From the NCBI RefSeq assembly GCF_023721815.1, contig NZ_JAMDLI010000022.1, forward strand, positions 372,001 to 436,000: DNA of 64,000 nt, written 5' to 3'. This document shows, one piece after another, positions 9,771-18,660 of the stretch; position 1 is the first letter of the stretch; each line of letters begins with the position of its first letter. The translations under genes were made by a program, and so were the position numbers. The DNA is from Pleomorphomonas sp. JP5. GTDB taxonomy: Bacteria > Pseudomonadota > Alphaproteobacteria > Rhizobiales > Pleomorphomonadaceae. Below the pieces are notes generated by a model. That model was not told the origin of the DNA. It was given only the letters and a program-made list of their open reading frames with translations, and did not search any database.

Positions 9771-10262
9771 CTACTCGGTCGGCGCGTGCAGCAGCGGTTT
9801 CAGCAGCCCTTTGTAGACGCTGCCATCCGAGTCGGGGATCGGGATGGCGCCAACGGCGCGGGTGTAGAAGTCCACGGGGCCGGCCCAACCAATGGCCGCG
9901 TAGCCGTAGCCGCGCTCGCGCATGGCCAGCAGCGTCCTGATAAGCAGGGCCTTGCCTATGCCGAGACCGCGTGCCGCCTCGTCGACGCCTGTCGGGCCGA
10001 AGAAGCCGAGGGCGACCCCGTCATAGCAGGCAAATCCCAAGAGCTTGCCCTCCCGCACCGCGATCAGGCAGGCATTGGGATCACGCGAGAAGGCGACCTG
10101 CGCTTCGCTCACCCAGCCGGCGCTGAAGCGGGCAGCGATCCAGGCGCGGATGGTGTCGAGTTCGGGCGCCAGCGCCCGGCGGATGACGATGCCTTTGTCC
10201 GCCAGCTGCCTGTCTAGGTCAGCGTCGGCAACGACGTCGTAGAGCTTCACCAGAAGGTCCAT
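9771..10262 (-). CDS. GNAT family N-acetyltransferase
   Basis: 163 residues with a GNAT core: the acetyl-CoA loop is GVDEAARGLGIGKALLIRTL (residues about 92-111, R/Q-x-x-G-x-G/A type), followed by GYAAIGWAG and FYTRAVGA, the usual beta5 region. It ends 5 bases after the convergent GH20 stop. Because the neighbour makes free N-acetylhexosamine, an amino-sugar or peptide substrate is possible, but nothing in the sequence decides it. Confidence 0.8.
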   Translation of the reverse strand: MDLLVKLYDVVADADLDRQLADKGIVIRRALAPELDTIRAWIAARFSAGWVSEAQVAFSRDPNACLIAVREGKLLGFACYDGVALGFFGPTGVDEAARGLGIGKALLIRTLLAMRERGYGYAAIGWAGPVDFYTRAVGAIPIPDSDGSVYKGLLKPLLHAPTE

Positions 10263-10330
10263 GGTTGCATTCTCGTCTTGAGATCGGGTGGCCGACAGCG
10301 ACCTTGCGATGGCTGTATCAGCGCGGAGAG

Positions 10331-11164
10331 CTAGGCGTCCAGAACCATCCGCCTTTGGCCTTGCAGAAAGGCACGCGGCGGTTCGCCGAACTCCTCCCTG
10401 AAGCTTGCCGTGAAGGCGCTGGGCGAAGAATAGCCGAGCGTCAACGCAACCTCGGTGACGCTCTCGCCGCGTTCCAGATGCTCGATGGCGGCGAGGAGGC
10501 GAAGCCGGGCTCTCCAGCGGCGATAGGTCAGGCCGGTCTCGGCGGCAAACAATCGCTCCAGGGTGCGTGTACTGGCGCCGACAAAGCTCGCCAGTTCGGC
10601 GAGAGGACGGCTATCCTCCGGGTGTTCGCCGAGGTGGCGAGTAAGGCGGACCAAACGAGGGTCGCGACCGCCGGGCAAGTTCAGTGGCGCCTCGGCGAGG
10701 CGGTCCAGCTCATCGATCATCACGTCGCAGAAGCGTAGGCGGCGTGCCTCGTCGGTCTCCTTGACCAACAGTGTTTCCAGTCGAAGCGTCATCTCGCGCA
10801 TCAAGGGCGTTACCGCGAGCACGGCGCAACGGTCCGGGCGCTTGGCGCCGGTTCGTACGGCGCGGGACGGATCGACGAAGACGTGCCGCACCTCCGCCCG
10901 CGTTTCGCTCGCCACCTGATGGCGCGTTCCGCCGGGTATCCAGACCGCGTGCGTTGGCGGAACGATCCAGACGCAATGATCGCTGACGATGCGCAACACG
11001 CCTTTCTTCGCCCAGGCATACTGGCCGCGCGGGTGCGAATGCGGTCGCACGATTCGACCGGCGATCAACGTCTGGCTGCGGATTAGCAGTGGACGAGCGG
11101 GGTCGAGGATGTAGGAAACGGGCGAAGGTTCGAAGAATGGCGTGTCGGCGACATTTCTTGGCAT
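10331..11164 (-). CDS. AraC family regulator, NimR/YdeC-like
   Basis: 277 residues. The N-terminal cupin (HSHPRGQYAWAKKGVLRI, IPGGTRHQV) and the C-terminal AraC HTH pair (LAELASFVGASTRTLERLFAAE, EVALTLGYSSPSAFTASFREEFG) place it in the group typified by NimR, which controls an adjacent efflux or uptake carrier. It is divergent from an SLC13-type transporter gene with 72 bases between starts, so it most likely regulates that gene. Confidence 0.87.
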   Translation of the reverse strand: MPRNVADTPFFEPSPVSYILDPARPLLIRSQTLIAGRIVRPHSHPRGQYAWAKKGVLRIVSDHCVWIVPPTHAVWIPGGTRHQVASETRAEVRHVFVDPSRAVRTGAKRPDRCAVLAVTPLMREMTLRLETLLVKETDEARRLRFCDVMIDELDRLAEAPLNLPGGRDPRLVRLTRHLGEHPEDSRPLAELASFVGASTRTLERLFAAETGLTYRRWRARLRLLAAIEHLERGESVTEVALTLGYSSPSAFTASFREEFGEPPRAFLQGQRRMVLDA

Positions 11165-11236
11165 GATGGCATCTTAACGCCAGCGCCGCCTTTCCGATAG
11201 GGTGCCCTTCCATCAGACGCATAGAAGGATATCATC

Positions 11237-12628
11237 ATGTTCTCGCCCGGCCAGTTGACCCTCAGGCATTTCATTCTTGCCGCCGTGATCCTGGCCGCCG
11301 CCACCCTCGTCTTCGTGTCCCCGACTGAGTTGGGTCGGTCGGGTAGCCTTACGCTTGCCATCGTCTTCGTTACGCTCGGGCTTTGGGCGACGGCCTTGGT
11401 GCCGAACTATTTTGCCAGTCTCCTGCTTTTCGCCGCCGTTCTGATCGCAGGCCTGCAACCGGCGCCCCTGGTGTTCTCGGGGTTCGCCTCGGCGGCGGTG
11501 TGGTTGATCATTTCCGGCTTCGTCATCGGCGCGGCCATCAACGCGACAGGGCTCGACAGTCGTCTTGCCGGCATCATCGCCCCACTTTTGACGAGTAGCT
11601 ATCCGCGACTGATTGGTGGGTTGATGCTCGCTTCGATGCTTCTCGGATTCCTGATGCCATCGTCCGTGGGACGTGCCGTGGTGATGATCCCGATCGGCAT
11701 GGCGTTGGCCGATCGCTGCGGCTTTGCAAAGGGCTCGAACGGGCGCATAGGCATCGCCGCGATCCTCGCCATCGGCTGCAACATGCCTAGCTTCGCGATC
11801 CTGCCGTCCAACATCCCGAACATGGTGCTGGCCGGTTCGGCCGAGACCATCCTAGGCGTCCGCTTTGGCTACACCGATTATCTGTTCCTGCACTACCCGG
11901 TGCTGGGCATCCTCAAGGCGGTGGTCACTGTGGCGTTGGTTCTGGCGCTTTTCCCGGCCAAGGTGGAAGCGCCGCGTGGCGCGACCGTGGCGGCGGCCAC
12001 ATCCGGCAAGACGGGGCAGGGCAAGGTGATTGCCATTCTGCTCGTTACGCTCGTCTTGTGGATGACCGACAGCCTGCATGGCATCAATGCCGCCTGGGTT
12101 GGCCTCGGCGCCGCCGTTTTGTTGCTGTCGCCCGGTATCGGCGTGGTCAACCCGCCGGCCTTCAAACAGTCGATCGACTTCGGCCTGCTCCTGTTCGTGG
12201 CCGGTGCTTTGGCGCTCGGAGCTGTCGTGGGGGCCTCCGGCCTCGGTGCCAGGCTGGGCGCCTTTCTGACCTCCGTTTTGCCGCTCGCTCCGGGAAACGA
12301 TGCTGCCAACTTCTTTTCGCTGACCTTCATGTCCTTCTTCACGGGCATGTTCACGACGGTGCCAAGCGCGCCGGCCGTACTGACGCCGATGGCCGGCGAT
12401 CTGGCCACGCTCACCGGTTATGGTGTCATGACCTTGCTGATGACGCAGGTGGTGGGGTTTTCGACCGTGATGTTCCCCTACCAGGTTGGACCGCTGGTGG
12501 TGGCTATGCAGCTTTCCGGTGAGAAGCTAGATCATCTCGTCAAGGTTACGGTGCCCCTGGCGCTGATCACCCTCCTCGTGCTGGTGCCGATCGACTTCTT
12601 GTGGTGGAAGTTGCTCGGCTGGCTGTAG
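11237..12628 (+). CDS. SLC13/DASS family permease
   Basis: 463 residues with about 11-12 hydrophobic segments. Matching features are the paired re-entrant regions of divalent anion:Na+ symporters (SSVGRAVVMIPIGMALADR, GCNMPSFAILPSNIPNMV and, in the second half, FTTVPSAPAVLTPMAG). The family imports di- and tricarboxylates or sulfate with sodium or protons. A ribosome site AAGGA precedes ATG 11237. Expression is probably set by the divergent AraC gene. Confidence 0.83.
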   Translation: MFSPGQLTLRHFILAAVILAAATLVFVSPTELGRSGSLTLAIVFVTLGLWATALVPNYFASLLLFAAVLIAGLQPAPLVFSGFASAAVWLIISGFVIGAAINATGLDSRLAGIIAPLLTSSYPRLIGGLMLASMLLGFLMPSSVGRAVVMIPIGMALADRCGFAKGSNGRIGIAAILAIGCNMPSFAILPSNIPNMVLAGSAETILGVRFGYTDYLFLHYPVLGILKAVVTVALVLALFPAKVEAPRGATVAAATSGKTGQGKVIAILLVTLVLWMTDSLHGINAAWVGLGAAVLLLSPGIGVVNPPAFKQSIDFGLLLFVAGALALGAVVGASGLGARLGAFLTSVLPLAPGNDAANFFSLTFMSFFTGMFTTVPSAPAVLTPMAGDLATLTGYGVMTLLMTQVVGFSTVMFPYQVGPLVVAMQLSGEKLDHLVKVTVPLALITLLVLVPIDFLWWKLLGWL

Positions 12629-12712
12629 TCACGTTCTCTTGCGAATGGCTCGCGGCTTCCCAAATCTCCTGGATGGTGTCGAGGTGGTCGACATACTCAG
12701 GGAGACGCCGAC

Positions 12713-13855
12713 ATGCACTTCACTCTCGCAAGGGCTTTGATCGCCGCGACGACAATCAGCGGTCTGGCAACGAACGCGGCCAATGCCGCGCCGGAGAACG
12801 CCGGTCCGAACACGCCTACGACGCAACTGCCGTTCCAGTCGCAGACCGTGGCGCGCTTCGACCTGCCGTGGGCCATTGCCGTCATTGATGCCGATCGACT
12901 GATCGTCACCACCAAGCCGGGCAGGATGTTTCTGGTCGATCACAAGGGTGGGGCGCCTGTCGAGGTCTCGGGCTTGCCGAAGGTGTCGCATTCCGGACAG
13001 AACGGCTTGCTCGACGTGGCGCTGGCGCCCGATTTCGCCGAGAGCCGGCGCATCTATTTCACTTATGTCGAACCGGGCGATGGTGGCAGCTCGCTGGCGC
13101 TTGCACGCGCGACGCTGACCGGGCAACAGGGCAATGCGCAGCTCGACGACCTCAAGGTGATCTGGCGGCAGATGCCGAAGGGCAGGGGCGGCCAACCGGG
13201 AGGAATCATCGCCTTCGCACCGGACGGCAAGTCGCTGTTTCTGACCTCTGGCGATCGGATGCGACCCCAGACGGCGCAAGACCCAGACCTTGCCCTCGGC
13301 AAGGTGCTGCACCTGACGCTCGATGGAAAGCTGGCGCCGGGCAACCCGAACGCGGATGCAGGTGGCGTCCGTGCCGAGACCTGGACGACCGGTCATCGGA
13401 ACCCTTACGGTCTGGCGTTCGCCCCTGACGGGCGTCTCTGGCTTCACGAGATGGGGCCGAAGGGGGGAGACGAGTTGAACCTGATCGAACCGGGCGTCAA
13501 TTACGGCTGGCCGGAGGTCTCCTATGGCGACAACTACAACGGCACGCCAATTCCCAAGCCATCGACCCGGCCTGAGTTCCGCGAACCGGCTCTCTATTGG
13601 ACGCCGGTGATCGCGCCCGCCGGTCTTGCCTTCTACGACGGCGACCTGTTTCCGGCATGGAAGGGCACGGCGCTGATCGGAGGGCTGAAGACCCACACAC
13701 TATCGCGGGTGACCATCAAGGGCGATGCCGCTCATGAAGACGAGCGCTTTGCCATGCAGGGGCGCATCCGCGATGTCGCCGTGGCTCCGGACGGTGCGGT
13801 ATGGGTGATCGAAGACGCAAGCCCGGGACGGCTTTTGCGTCTCAGTCCACGTTGA
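12713..13855 (+). CDS. PQQ-dependent sugar dehydrogenase (glucose/sorbosone type)
   Basis: 380 residues with an N-terminal signal peptide (cleavage near NAANA-AP, residue ~26), so periplasmic. The rest is a six-bladed beta-propeller of the soluble aldose sugar dehydrogenase family (PF07995 type): SGQNGLLDVALAPDF, TTGHRNPYGLAFAPDGRLW, HEMGPKGGDELNLIEPGVNYGWP and RIRDVAVAPDGAVWV. These enzymes oxidise aldoses using bound PQQ and Ca2+. Ribosome site GGGAGA. The 3' end overlaps the convergent ABC ATPase gene by 14 bases. Whether the host makes PQQ is not visible here. Confidence 0.86.
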   Translation: MHFTLARALIAATTISGLATNAANAAPENAGPNTPTTQLPFQSQTVARFDLPWAIAVIDADRLIVTTKPGRMFLVDHKGGAPVEVSGLPKVSHSGQNGLLDVALAPDFAESRRIYFTYVEPGDGGSSLALARATLTGQQGNAQLDDLKVIWRQMPKGRGGQPGGIIAFAPDGKSLFLTSGDRMRPQTAQDPDLALGKVLHLTLDGKLAPGNPNADAGGVRAETWTTGHRNPYGLAFAPDGRLWLHEMGPKGGDELNLIEPGVNYGWPEVSYGDNYNGTPIPKPSTRPEFREPALYWTPVIAPAGLAFYDGDLFPAWKGTALIGGLKTHTLSRVTIKGDAAHEDERFAMQGRIRDVAVAPDGAVWVIEDASPGRLLRLSPR

Positions 13856-14921
13856 GCCGTTGGCCGCTTTCGGCGTCGAAGAGATGCAATGCCTCCGTGT
13901 CGAGAGCAAGCGTCACGTCCGTGCCGGACGCCGCCCGGGTGCGCGGCGACAGGGTTGCGACGAGGCGTTGCGTGCCGATGCTGCCTGAGAGGATCAGCTC
14001 GGGGCCGGTGAGTTCCACCACTTCGCAGCGAAGCGTCAGAGGCAGACCGCCTTCGGCGTCGGCGCGGAAGCACTCGGGCCGGATACCCAGCTTGATGTTA
14101 CGACCCTGCGGCACCTTGGCGAGCAGAGCGGGCGGTAGCGGAATGACGGTTTCGCTGCCGGCGACCAGCAGGCCATGGTTGGTGGCGAGAACATCGAGAA
14201 GGTTCATCGGCGGCGCGCCGACGAAGGTCGCCACGTAGAGCGTGGCCGGCCGGTTGTAGATCTCTTCCGGCGTTCCGAGCTGCTCGATCTGGCCGTTGCG
14301 CATCACGGCGATGCGGGTGGCGAGCGTCATCGCCTCGATCTGGTCGTGGGTGACGTAGACCACCGTGGTCTTCATCATCTGATGCAGACGCTTCAGTTCG
14401 GTGCGCATTTCCATGCGCAGCTTGGCGTCGAGGTTCGATAGCGGCTCGTCGAACAGGAACAGCTTGGGATTGCGCACCAGTGCCCGTCCGATGGCGACGC
14501 GCTGGCGCTGGCCGCCGGAGAGCTGGCTTGGCCGCCGATCGAGGAGGGGTTCTATTTGCAAGAGGCGTGCTGCCTCGAGCACGGCCTGTTCGCGCTCGGC
14601 GGCCGGCACCTTGCGCATCTCAAGGCCGAAGCCGATGTTCCGCCGCACCGACAGGTTCGGGTAGAGCGCGTAGGACTGGAACACCATGGCGATGTCGCGG
14701 TCCTTGGGGTGGACGCCGATCAGCGAGCGGTCGTTGAGGCGGATATCGCCTCCCGTTGGCTCGGCGAGGCCGGCGATGATGTTGAGCAGCGTCGATTTGC
14801 CGCAACCGGACGCGCCGAGCAGCACAAGGAACTCGCCACTTTCAAGCGATATGTCGATGCCTTTCAGCGTCTCGACATCGCCAAAGGACTTGCGGATATG
14901 ATCGACGACGAGGGCGCTCAT
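13842..14921 (-). CDS. Sugar ABC transporter ATP-binding protein (UgpC/MalK type)
   Basis: 359 residues. Walker A GASGCGKST (residues 36-44), Q-loop FQSYALYP, signature LSGGQRQR, Walker B LFLFDEP, H-loop VTHDQ, and from ~residue 240 a C-terminal TOBE regulatory domain. This is the MalK/UgpC/MsmX class that energises CUT1 sugar importers. It is the last gene of the leftward operon and overlaps the kinase stop by 4 bases (ATGA). It should dock with the two permeases encoded at 16862-18591. Confidence 0.93.
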   Translation of the reverse strand: MSALVVDHIRKSFGDVETLKGIDISLESGEFLVLLGASGCGKSTLLNIIAGLAEPTGGDIRLNDRSLIGVHPKDRDIAMVFQSYALYPNLSVRRNIGFGLEMRKVPAAEREQAVLEAARLLQIEPLLDRRPSQLSGGQRQRVAIGRALVRNPKLFLFDEPLSNLDAKLRMEMRTELKRLHQMMKTTVVYVTHDQIEAMTLATRIAVMRNGQIEQLGTPEEIYNRPATLYVATFVGAPPMNLLDVLATNHGLLVAGSETVIPLPPALLAKVPQGRNIKLGIRPECFRADAEGGLPLTLRCEVVELTGPELILSGSIGTQRLVATLSPRTRAASGTDVTLALDTEALHLFDAESGQRLNVD

Positions 14922-15832
14922 TGGCGGTTCTCCGGCGAGGCGTAGCGGCGGGGGTAGGTGGAAACGGCGAGCGAAGCGGCGGCTGTCCCCGCTGCGAGGC
15001 TTTCTTCGAGCGATTTTCCGGCGGCCAGCGCAGCCAGGAAACCGGCATTGAACACGTCGCCGGCACCGATTGTGTCGATCACCGTGATCTTCGGAGCCGC
15101 GACCTCGATAAGTCCGGCACTGGATGCGGCCATGGCCCCATGCGGGCCGCGCTTGACAACGGCGATTGCGCCGTCTGGCATCAAGTCGAGCATGGCGCGC
15201 GCGGCGTCACGGACGTCGCTTCGTCCGGTGATCGATGTTGTCTCGACCTCGTTGAAGAGGGCGATCGACGAGCGGGCCAGCCATCCCTTGGCCGAAGCGA
15301 TAACCTCGGGTGTCCAACCGGCCGGTGGCCAGCCGGTGTCGAGGGCGACGCGGATGCCGAACCGGTCGGCCCAGTCGTAGAGCTGGTCGTATTCTCCGGC
15401 CAGTTTCGGCATCAGGAACGGCCCTGCGAAGAGCGCATAACCGGCGCGATGAGCTTCGCCATCAAGGGCGGCCAGAACGTCGGCGGCGCCGTAGTGCGGC
15501 AGGTGACCGAGCGTGGTGAAGAAGGTTCGCTCGCCGTCGGGGTGGGTGATGCCGACGGAAATGGTGGTGTTCTCTTCATGCACGCGCCAGCGCCTGGACT
15601 GATCACCGAACTCTTCGGCCAGCCATGCGCCGAAGCGATCGCTGCCAATGCTGGCGGCCAGGGCGAAAGGAACACCGAGCGCCTTCAGCGCCAGCGCCGA
15701 GTTGCCGGCGCAGCCACCGACGCGCAACTCGTCGTGGTCGACGATGATCTCCGTGCCCGGTTGCGGCCAGGGCGCGGCCGGACCGAGAATCAGGTCGACG
15801 TTGACGTTTCCGATGACGGCGATCGGCTTCAC
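14918..15832 (-). CDS. PfkB family carbohydrate kinase
   Basis: 304 residues. PfkB signature 1 is in GGCAGNSALALKALGVPFA and signature 2 is DTIGAGDVFNAGFLAAL (residues ~252-268), with the catalytic Asp in GAGD. It begins at GTG 15832, directly after the SIS gene stop (TAA then GTG), so it is translationally coupled. It phosphorylates a sugar, probably the one brought in by this operon's importer or its SIS product; ribokinase/tagatose-kinase-like enzymes are the nearest type. Substrate not resolved. Confidence 0.88.
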   Translation of the reverse strand: MKPIAVIGNVNVDLILGPAAPWPQPGTEIIVDHDELRVGGCAGNSALALKALGVPFALAASIGSDRFGAWLAEEFGDQSRRWRVHEENTTISVGITHPDGERTFFTTLGHLPHYGAADVLAALDGEAHRAGYALFAGPFLMPKLAGEYDQLYDWADRFGIRVALDTGWPPAGWTPEVIASAKGWLARSSIALFNEVETTSITGRSDVRDAARAMLDLMPDGAIAVVKRGPHGAMAASSAGLIEVAAPKITVIDTIGAGDVFNAGFLAALAAGKSLEESLAAGTAAASLAVSTYPRRYASPENRQ

Positions 15833-16849
15833 TTATTCGCTCCGGGTGATCTTGTTCGAGCGGACGGGGGTGCCGGCATTCTCGACGCGCTCGGCGGCGA
15901 AGGCGACCATCAGCGTCTGGGCCGCCGGCAGAAGTGCGAAAACGGCGGCCATGCCAGCGGCCGGCTTGACGGCAACGGTGACCGCGCCGGGCACCGGCGC
16001 TTCGCCGGACGCGTCGAAGATCACCACCGGAGCTCCGGCGGCGAGGATTTCACCCGCCATGCCGGCAATAAGCGGCGCGGTTGGATCCTTGGCGCGGAAC
16101 AGCACGGCGCCAATCTCGGGCGACAGCATCTCCATCGGTCCGTGACGAAGCTGGCCGCCCTCATGCGAGAAACAGGGCCGGCGGGACAGCTCCGTGAAAC
16201 CCAAGGCGATCGCCTCGGCGACGCCTTGCAGGCTGCGGCCGGAGGTGACGACGTTGCGGACGGTCTTCAGGGCGGCAAGCGCAGCGGATACGTCGGGCAT
16301 CTCCGGCGCGCTCAGCACGGCAAGCGCCGGCTGGGGATCGGCGCCGAGCGCCGAGAGAATGGCAAGGTGCAGAGCGAAGGTCAGAGTCAGGCTGCGTGTG
16401 GCGGCGAAGGCCAACTCCGAGCCACCGGCGGCGACGAGCGCCGGGGCAGCCTTGCCGAGGAAGGAGCTTCCTTCGAGCGTCAGGGCAAAGGTATCAGCCG
16501 TGCCGCCGGTCTCCTTGAACCAGCGAACCACCTCGACGCTCTCGCCGGACTGCGAGGTGACGAAGACGGTGCGGCCGGCGATCGGCAGAGGCGCGGCGAG
16601 CTGTTCGGAGACAGGAAGAGAAACGGCGTCGATGCCGAGGGCGCGATAGTAGGGCTCGACGGCGCGGGCAACCGCGTGCGAACCGCCCATGCCGAGCATC
16701 AGAAGACGCCCCGTCTTCTTGAGCGAGGCGGCCGCGCGAGCGGCGACCTCTCGGTTTTGTTCGAAAGAGGCGAGGGCATCGGCGTGCTGCCGGGCCATTT
16801 CGCGATCGATGGCGATGAGGCTTTCGGGGCGGGGAGCGGTCATTTTCAT
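15833..16849 (-). CDS. SIS domain protein, GlmS/AgaS-like isomerase or deaminase
   Basis: 338 residues with two SIS (phosphosugar isomerase) domains: LLMLGMGGSHAVARAVEPYYRA plus TVFVTSQSGESVEVVRWFKETG, and HEGGQLRHGPMEMLSPE in the second half. This layout is that of the isomerase half of GlmS and of AgaS/FrlB-type proteins, which act on 6-phosphorylated amino sugars or fructosamines. It lacks the glutaminase domain. With a kinase and a ROK repressor nearby, an amino-sugar or glycated-compound pathway is inferred. Confidence 0.83.
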   Translation of the reverse strand: MKMTAPRPESLIAIDREMARQHADALASFEQNREVAARAAASLKKTGRLLMLGMGGSHAVARAVEPYYRALGIDAVSLPVSEQLAAPLPIAGRTVFVTSQSGESVEVVRWFKETGGTADTFALTLEGSSFLGKAAPALVAAGGSELAFAATRSLTLTFALHLAILSALGADPQPALAVLSAPEMPDVSAALAALKTVRNVVTSGRSLQGVAEAIALGFTELSRRPCFSHEGGQLRHGPMEMLSPEIGAVLFRAKDPTAPLIAGMAGEILAAGAPVVIFDASGEAPVPGAVTVAVKPAAGMAAVFALLPAAQTLMVAFAAERVENAGTPVRSNKITRSE

Positions 16850-16861
16850 TGTCCTTTGGGT

Positions 16862-17707
16862 TCAGCCCTTGACGCCGCCCGAGGTGAGGCCGGAGATCAG
16901 CGCCCGCTGCATGACGATGCCGACCAGCATCGGTGGCAACGCGGCGAGCACGCCGGCCGTGGCGATCAGGCCGTAATCAGAGACGCGGCCGCCGGCCAGG
17001 TCGGCAATGGCGACAGTGAGCGTCTTGGCCCGCTGGTCCGAGGTGAACAGCAGGGCATAGAAGAACTCGTCCCAACCCAGCAGGAAGGCGAACAGGGCCG
17101 AGGTGGCGACCACCGGCAGGGCCAGGGGCAGGGTGATGATCCTCAGAGTCTGCCACAGGCTGGCGCCGTCGATCACCGCCGCCTGCTCGATCTCGCGCGG
17201 GATGCCGTCGAACCCGGACTTCATCAGCCAGGTAGTGAAGGGGGCGAGAATGGTGAGATAGACGAGGGCCAGGCCAAACACGCTGTTGAGCAGGCCAAAG
17301 TTGGCAAGCGCCATGTAGAGCGGCACGGCCAGCGCCACCGGGGGCAACATGTAGGTCGCGATGACCAGCGATAGCGACCACCCTACGGACGGCGTACGCG
17401 ACACGGCCCAGCCGGCCGGCACGGCGAGCGATACCGCCGCCACGGTGGCCATGCTGGCGACCATCAGCGAGTTGCGGAGGCTGGCCATGAAGGCGGCGCC
17501 CGCGCTGTTCTCCACGGTGGAGAGGAGGGTGGCGTAGCGTGAGAAGTCCATGGTCTCCGGCCACCACTTGAGCGGCTTGGCGGCCAGATCGGCGGCCGGA
17601 GAAATGCTCATCACGAACAGCCAGAGAAGCGGCGCCAGGATGATCGCCGCGAGCAGCAGGGCGGCAACGTGCAGGAAGAGGCGAAAGAGTGGGCTCTGGC
17701 GTTCCAT
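16862..17707 (-). CDS. Sugar ABC transporter permease (MalG type)
   Basis: 281 residues, about six membrane helices. The EAA loop that contacts the ATPase is EIEQAAVIDGASLWQTLRIITLPLA (positions ~190-214). The N-terminus SPLFRLFLHVAALLLAAIILAPLLWLFVMSI is typical of the second CUT1 permease. Its ATG shares one base with the stop of the upstream permease (TGATG), so the two are co-translated. A longer frame through 18637 on this strand is a read-through artefact. Confidence 0.92.
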   Translation of the reverse strand: MERQSPLFRLFLHVAALLLAAIILAPLLWLFVMSISPAADLAAKPLKWWPETMDFSRYATLLSTVENSAGAAFMASLRNSLMVASMATVAAVSLAVPAGWAVSRTPSVGWSLSLVIATYMLPPVALAVPLYMALANFGLLNSVFGLALVYLTILAPFTTWLMKSGFDGIPREIEQAAVIDGASLWQTLRIITLPLALPVVATSALFAFLLGWDEFFYALLFTSDQRAKTLTVAIADLAGGRVSDYGLIATAGVLAALPPMLVGIVMQRALISGLTSGGVKG

Positions 17708-18591
17708 CAGGCGGCACTCCCTGCGACCTTCTTCACGATGGTGCCGTAGGCGACGGCGAGCACCGTGATGATCAGTGTGACGATCAGGGCGAGCGAGGCG
17801 CCCGAGCCCGCTCGTTGGAAGGAAAAGGCCTCCTGGTAGACGAGGATCGACATGGTTCGCGTCGAGTTGGCGGGGCCGCCGCGCGTCATGACCCAGATGA
17901 TGTCGAACACCTTGAAGGCCTCGATGGTACGCAGCACCAGAGCCACCAACAACGGTCCGGCGAGATAGGGGAGCGTGACGAAGCGGAATCGTGAAAAGGC
18001 GTTGGCGCCGTCGACGAAGGAGGCGGCCACGACGTCGCGCGGAACGGCCTGCAAGGCGGCCAGTGCGATCAGGGCCACCAGCGGAAAATTCTTCCAGCAG
18101 TCGGCAACGATCAGTGCCGTCAGGGCGGTGCCGGGCTCGCCGAGCCAGGAACGATAGTCCGAGAGGATGCCGAGCTGGGTCAACGCCGCGTTCAGAGCGC
18201 CGTATTCGGGATTGTAGATCAGCCGCCAAAGGGTGGCGTTGACGACGGTGGGCAGCGCCCAGGGAAGGATCAGCAAGGCTCGCAGCAACGTGCGGCCATG
18301 GAACTGCTGATTGAGCAGGAGCGCTGCGAGCACACCGAGCAGCATTTCCGTCGTCACGACAACCACCGCAAAGAACGTGGTCGTGAAGAGGGTCCTGCCG
18401 AAGGCGTTGCCGGACAGGAGCCGGACGTAATTGTCGAAGCCGACATAGCTGCCGGAGGTCCCCACCAGCTTGGCGTCGGTGAAGGAGAGATGCACGGTGT
18501 CGGCCAGGGGCCAGCCGATGACGGCCACCATGACGATGAGGAGCGGCAGCATGAGTAGCCACGCCCGGGTTGTGATCCAGGTGCCGGACAT
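17707..18591 (-). CDS. Sugar ABC transporter permease (MalF type)
   Basis: 294 residues, six predicted helices, first CUT1 permease: N-terminal WLLMLPLLIVMVAVIGWPLADTVHLSFTD, conserved ILPWALPTVVNATLWRLIYN, and an EAA-type loop VPRDVVAASFVDGANAFSRF. It pairs with the downstream permease to form the channel. It starts 70 bases after the binding-protein stop, behind a strong hairpin, which would lower its expression relative to the binding protein. Confidence 0.92.
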   Translation of the reverse strand: MSGTWITTRAWLLMLPLLIVMVAVIGWPLADTVHLSFTDAKLVGTSGSYVGFDNYVRLLSGNAFGRTLFTTTFFAVVVVTTEMLLGVLAALLLNQQFHGRTLLRALLILPWALPTVVNATLWRLIYNPEYGALNAALTQLGILSDYRSWLGEPGTALTALIVADCWKNFPLVALIALAALQAVPRDVVAASFVDGANAFSRFRFVTLPYLAGPLLVALVLRTIEAFKVFDIIWVMTRGGPANSTRTMSILVYQEAFSFQRAGSGASLALIVTLIITVLAVAYGTIVKKVAGSAA

Positions 18592-18625
18592 GCGGTGTCC
18601 TCGTCGGATAACTGAAAGGCGGGGG

Positions 18626-18648
18626 ACCGGGCGCCAAGGGCGCCCGGT
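18626..18648 (-). terminator. Hairpin between sugar-binding-protein and permease genes
   Basis: A perfect 10-bp stem (ACCGGGCGCC / GGCGCCCGGT) with a 3-base loop lies just after the binding-protein stop, on the coding strand of the operon. No T-run follows, so it is more likely a partial terminator or an mRNA-stabilising 3' end than a full stop. Confidence 0.6.
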
Positions 18649-18660
18649 GTGATCATACGC

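Noticed and set aside
14921-17374. 817-codon rightward open frame
   Set aside because: It lies antisense to PfkB, SIS and permease genes whose domains are unmistakable; composition is Gly/Arg/Asp-rich shadow sequence.
16862-18637. Single 591-codon frame suggesting a fused double permease
   Set aside because: The upstream half is out of frame with the true MalF-type permease; two separate genes with TGATG coupling explain the region better.
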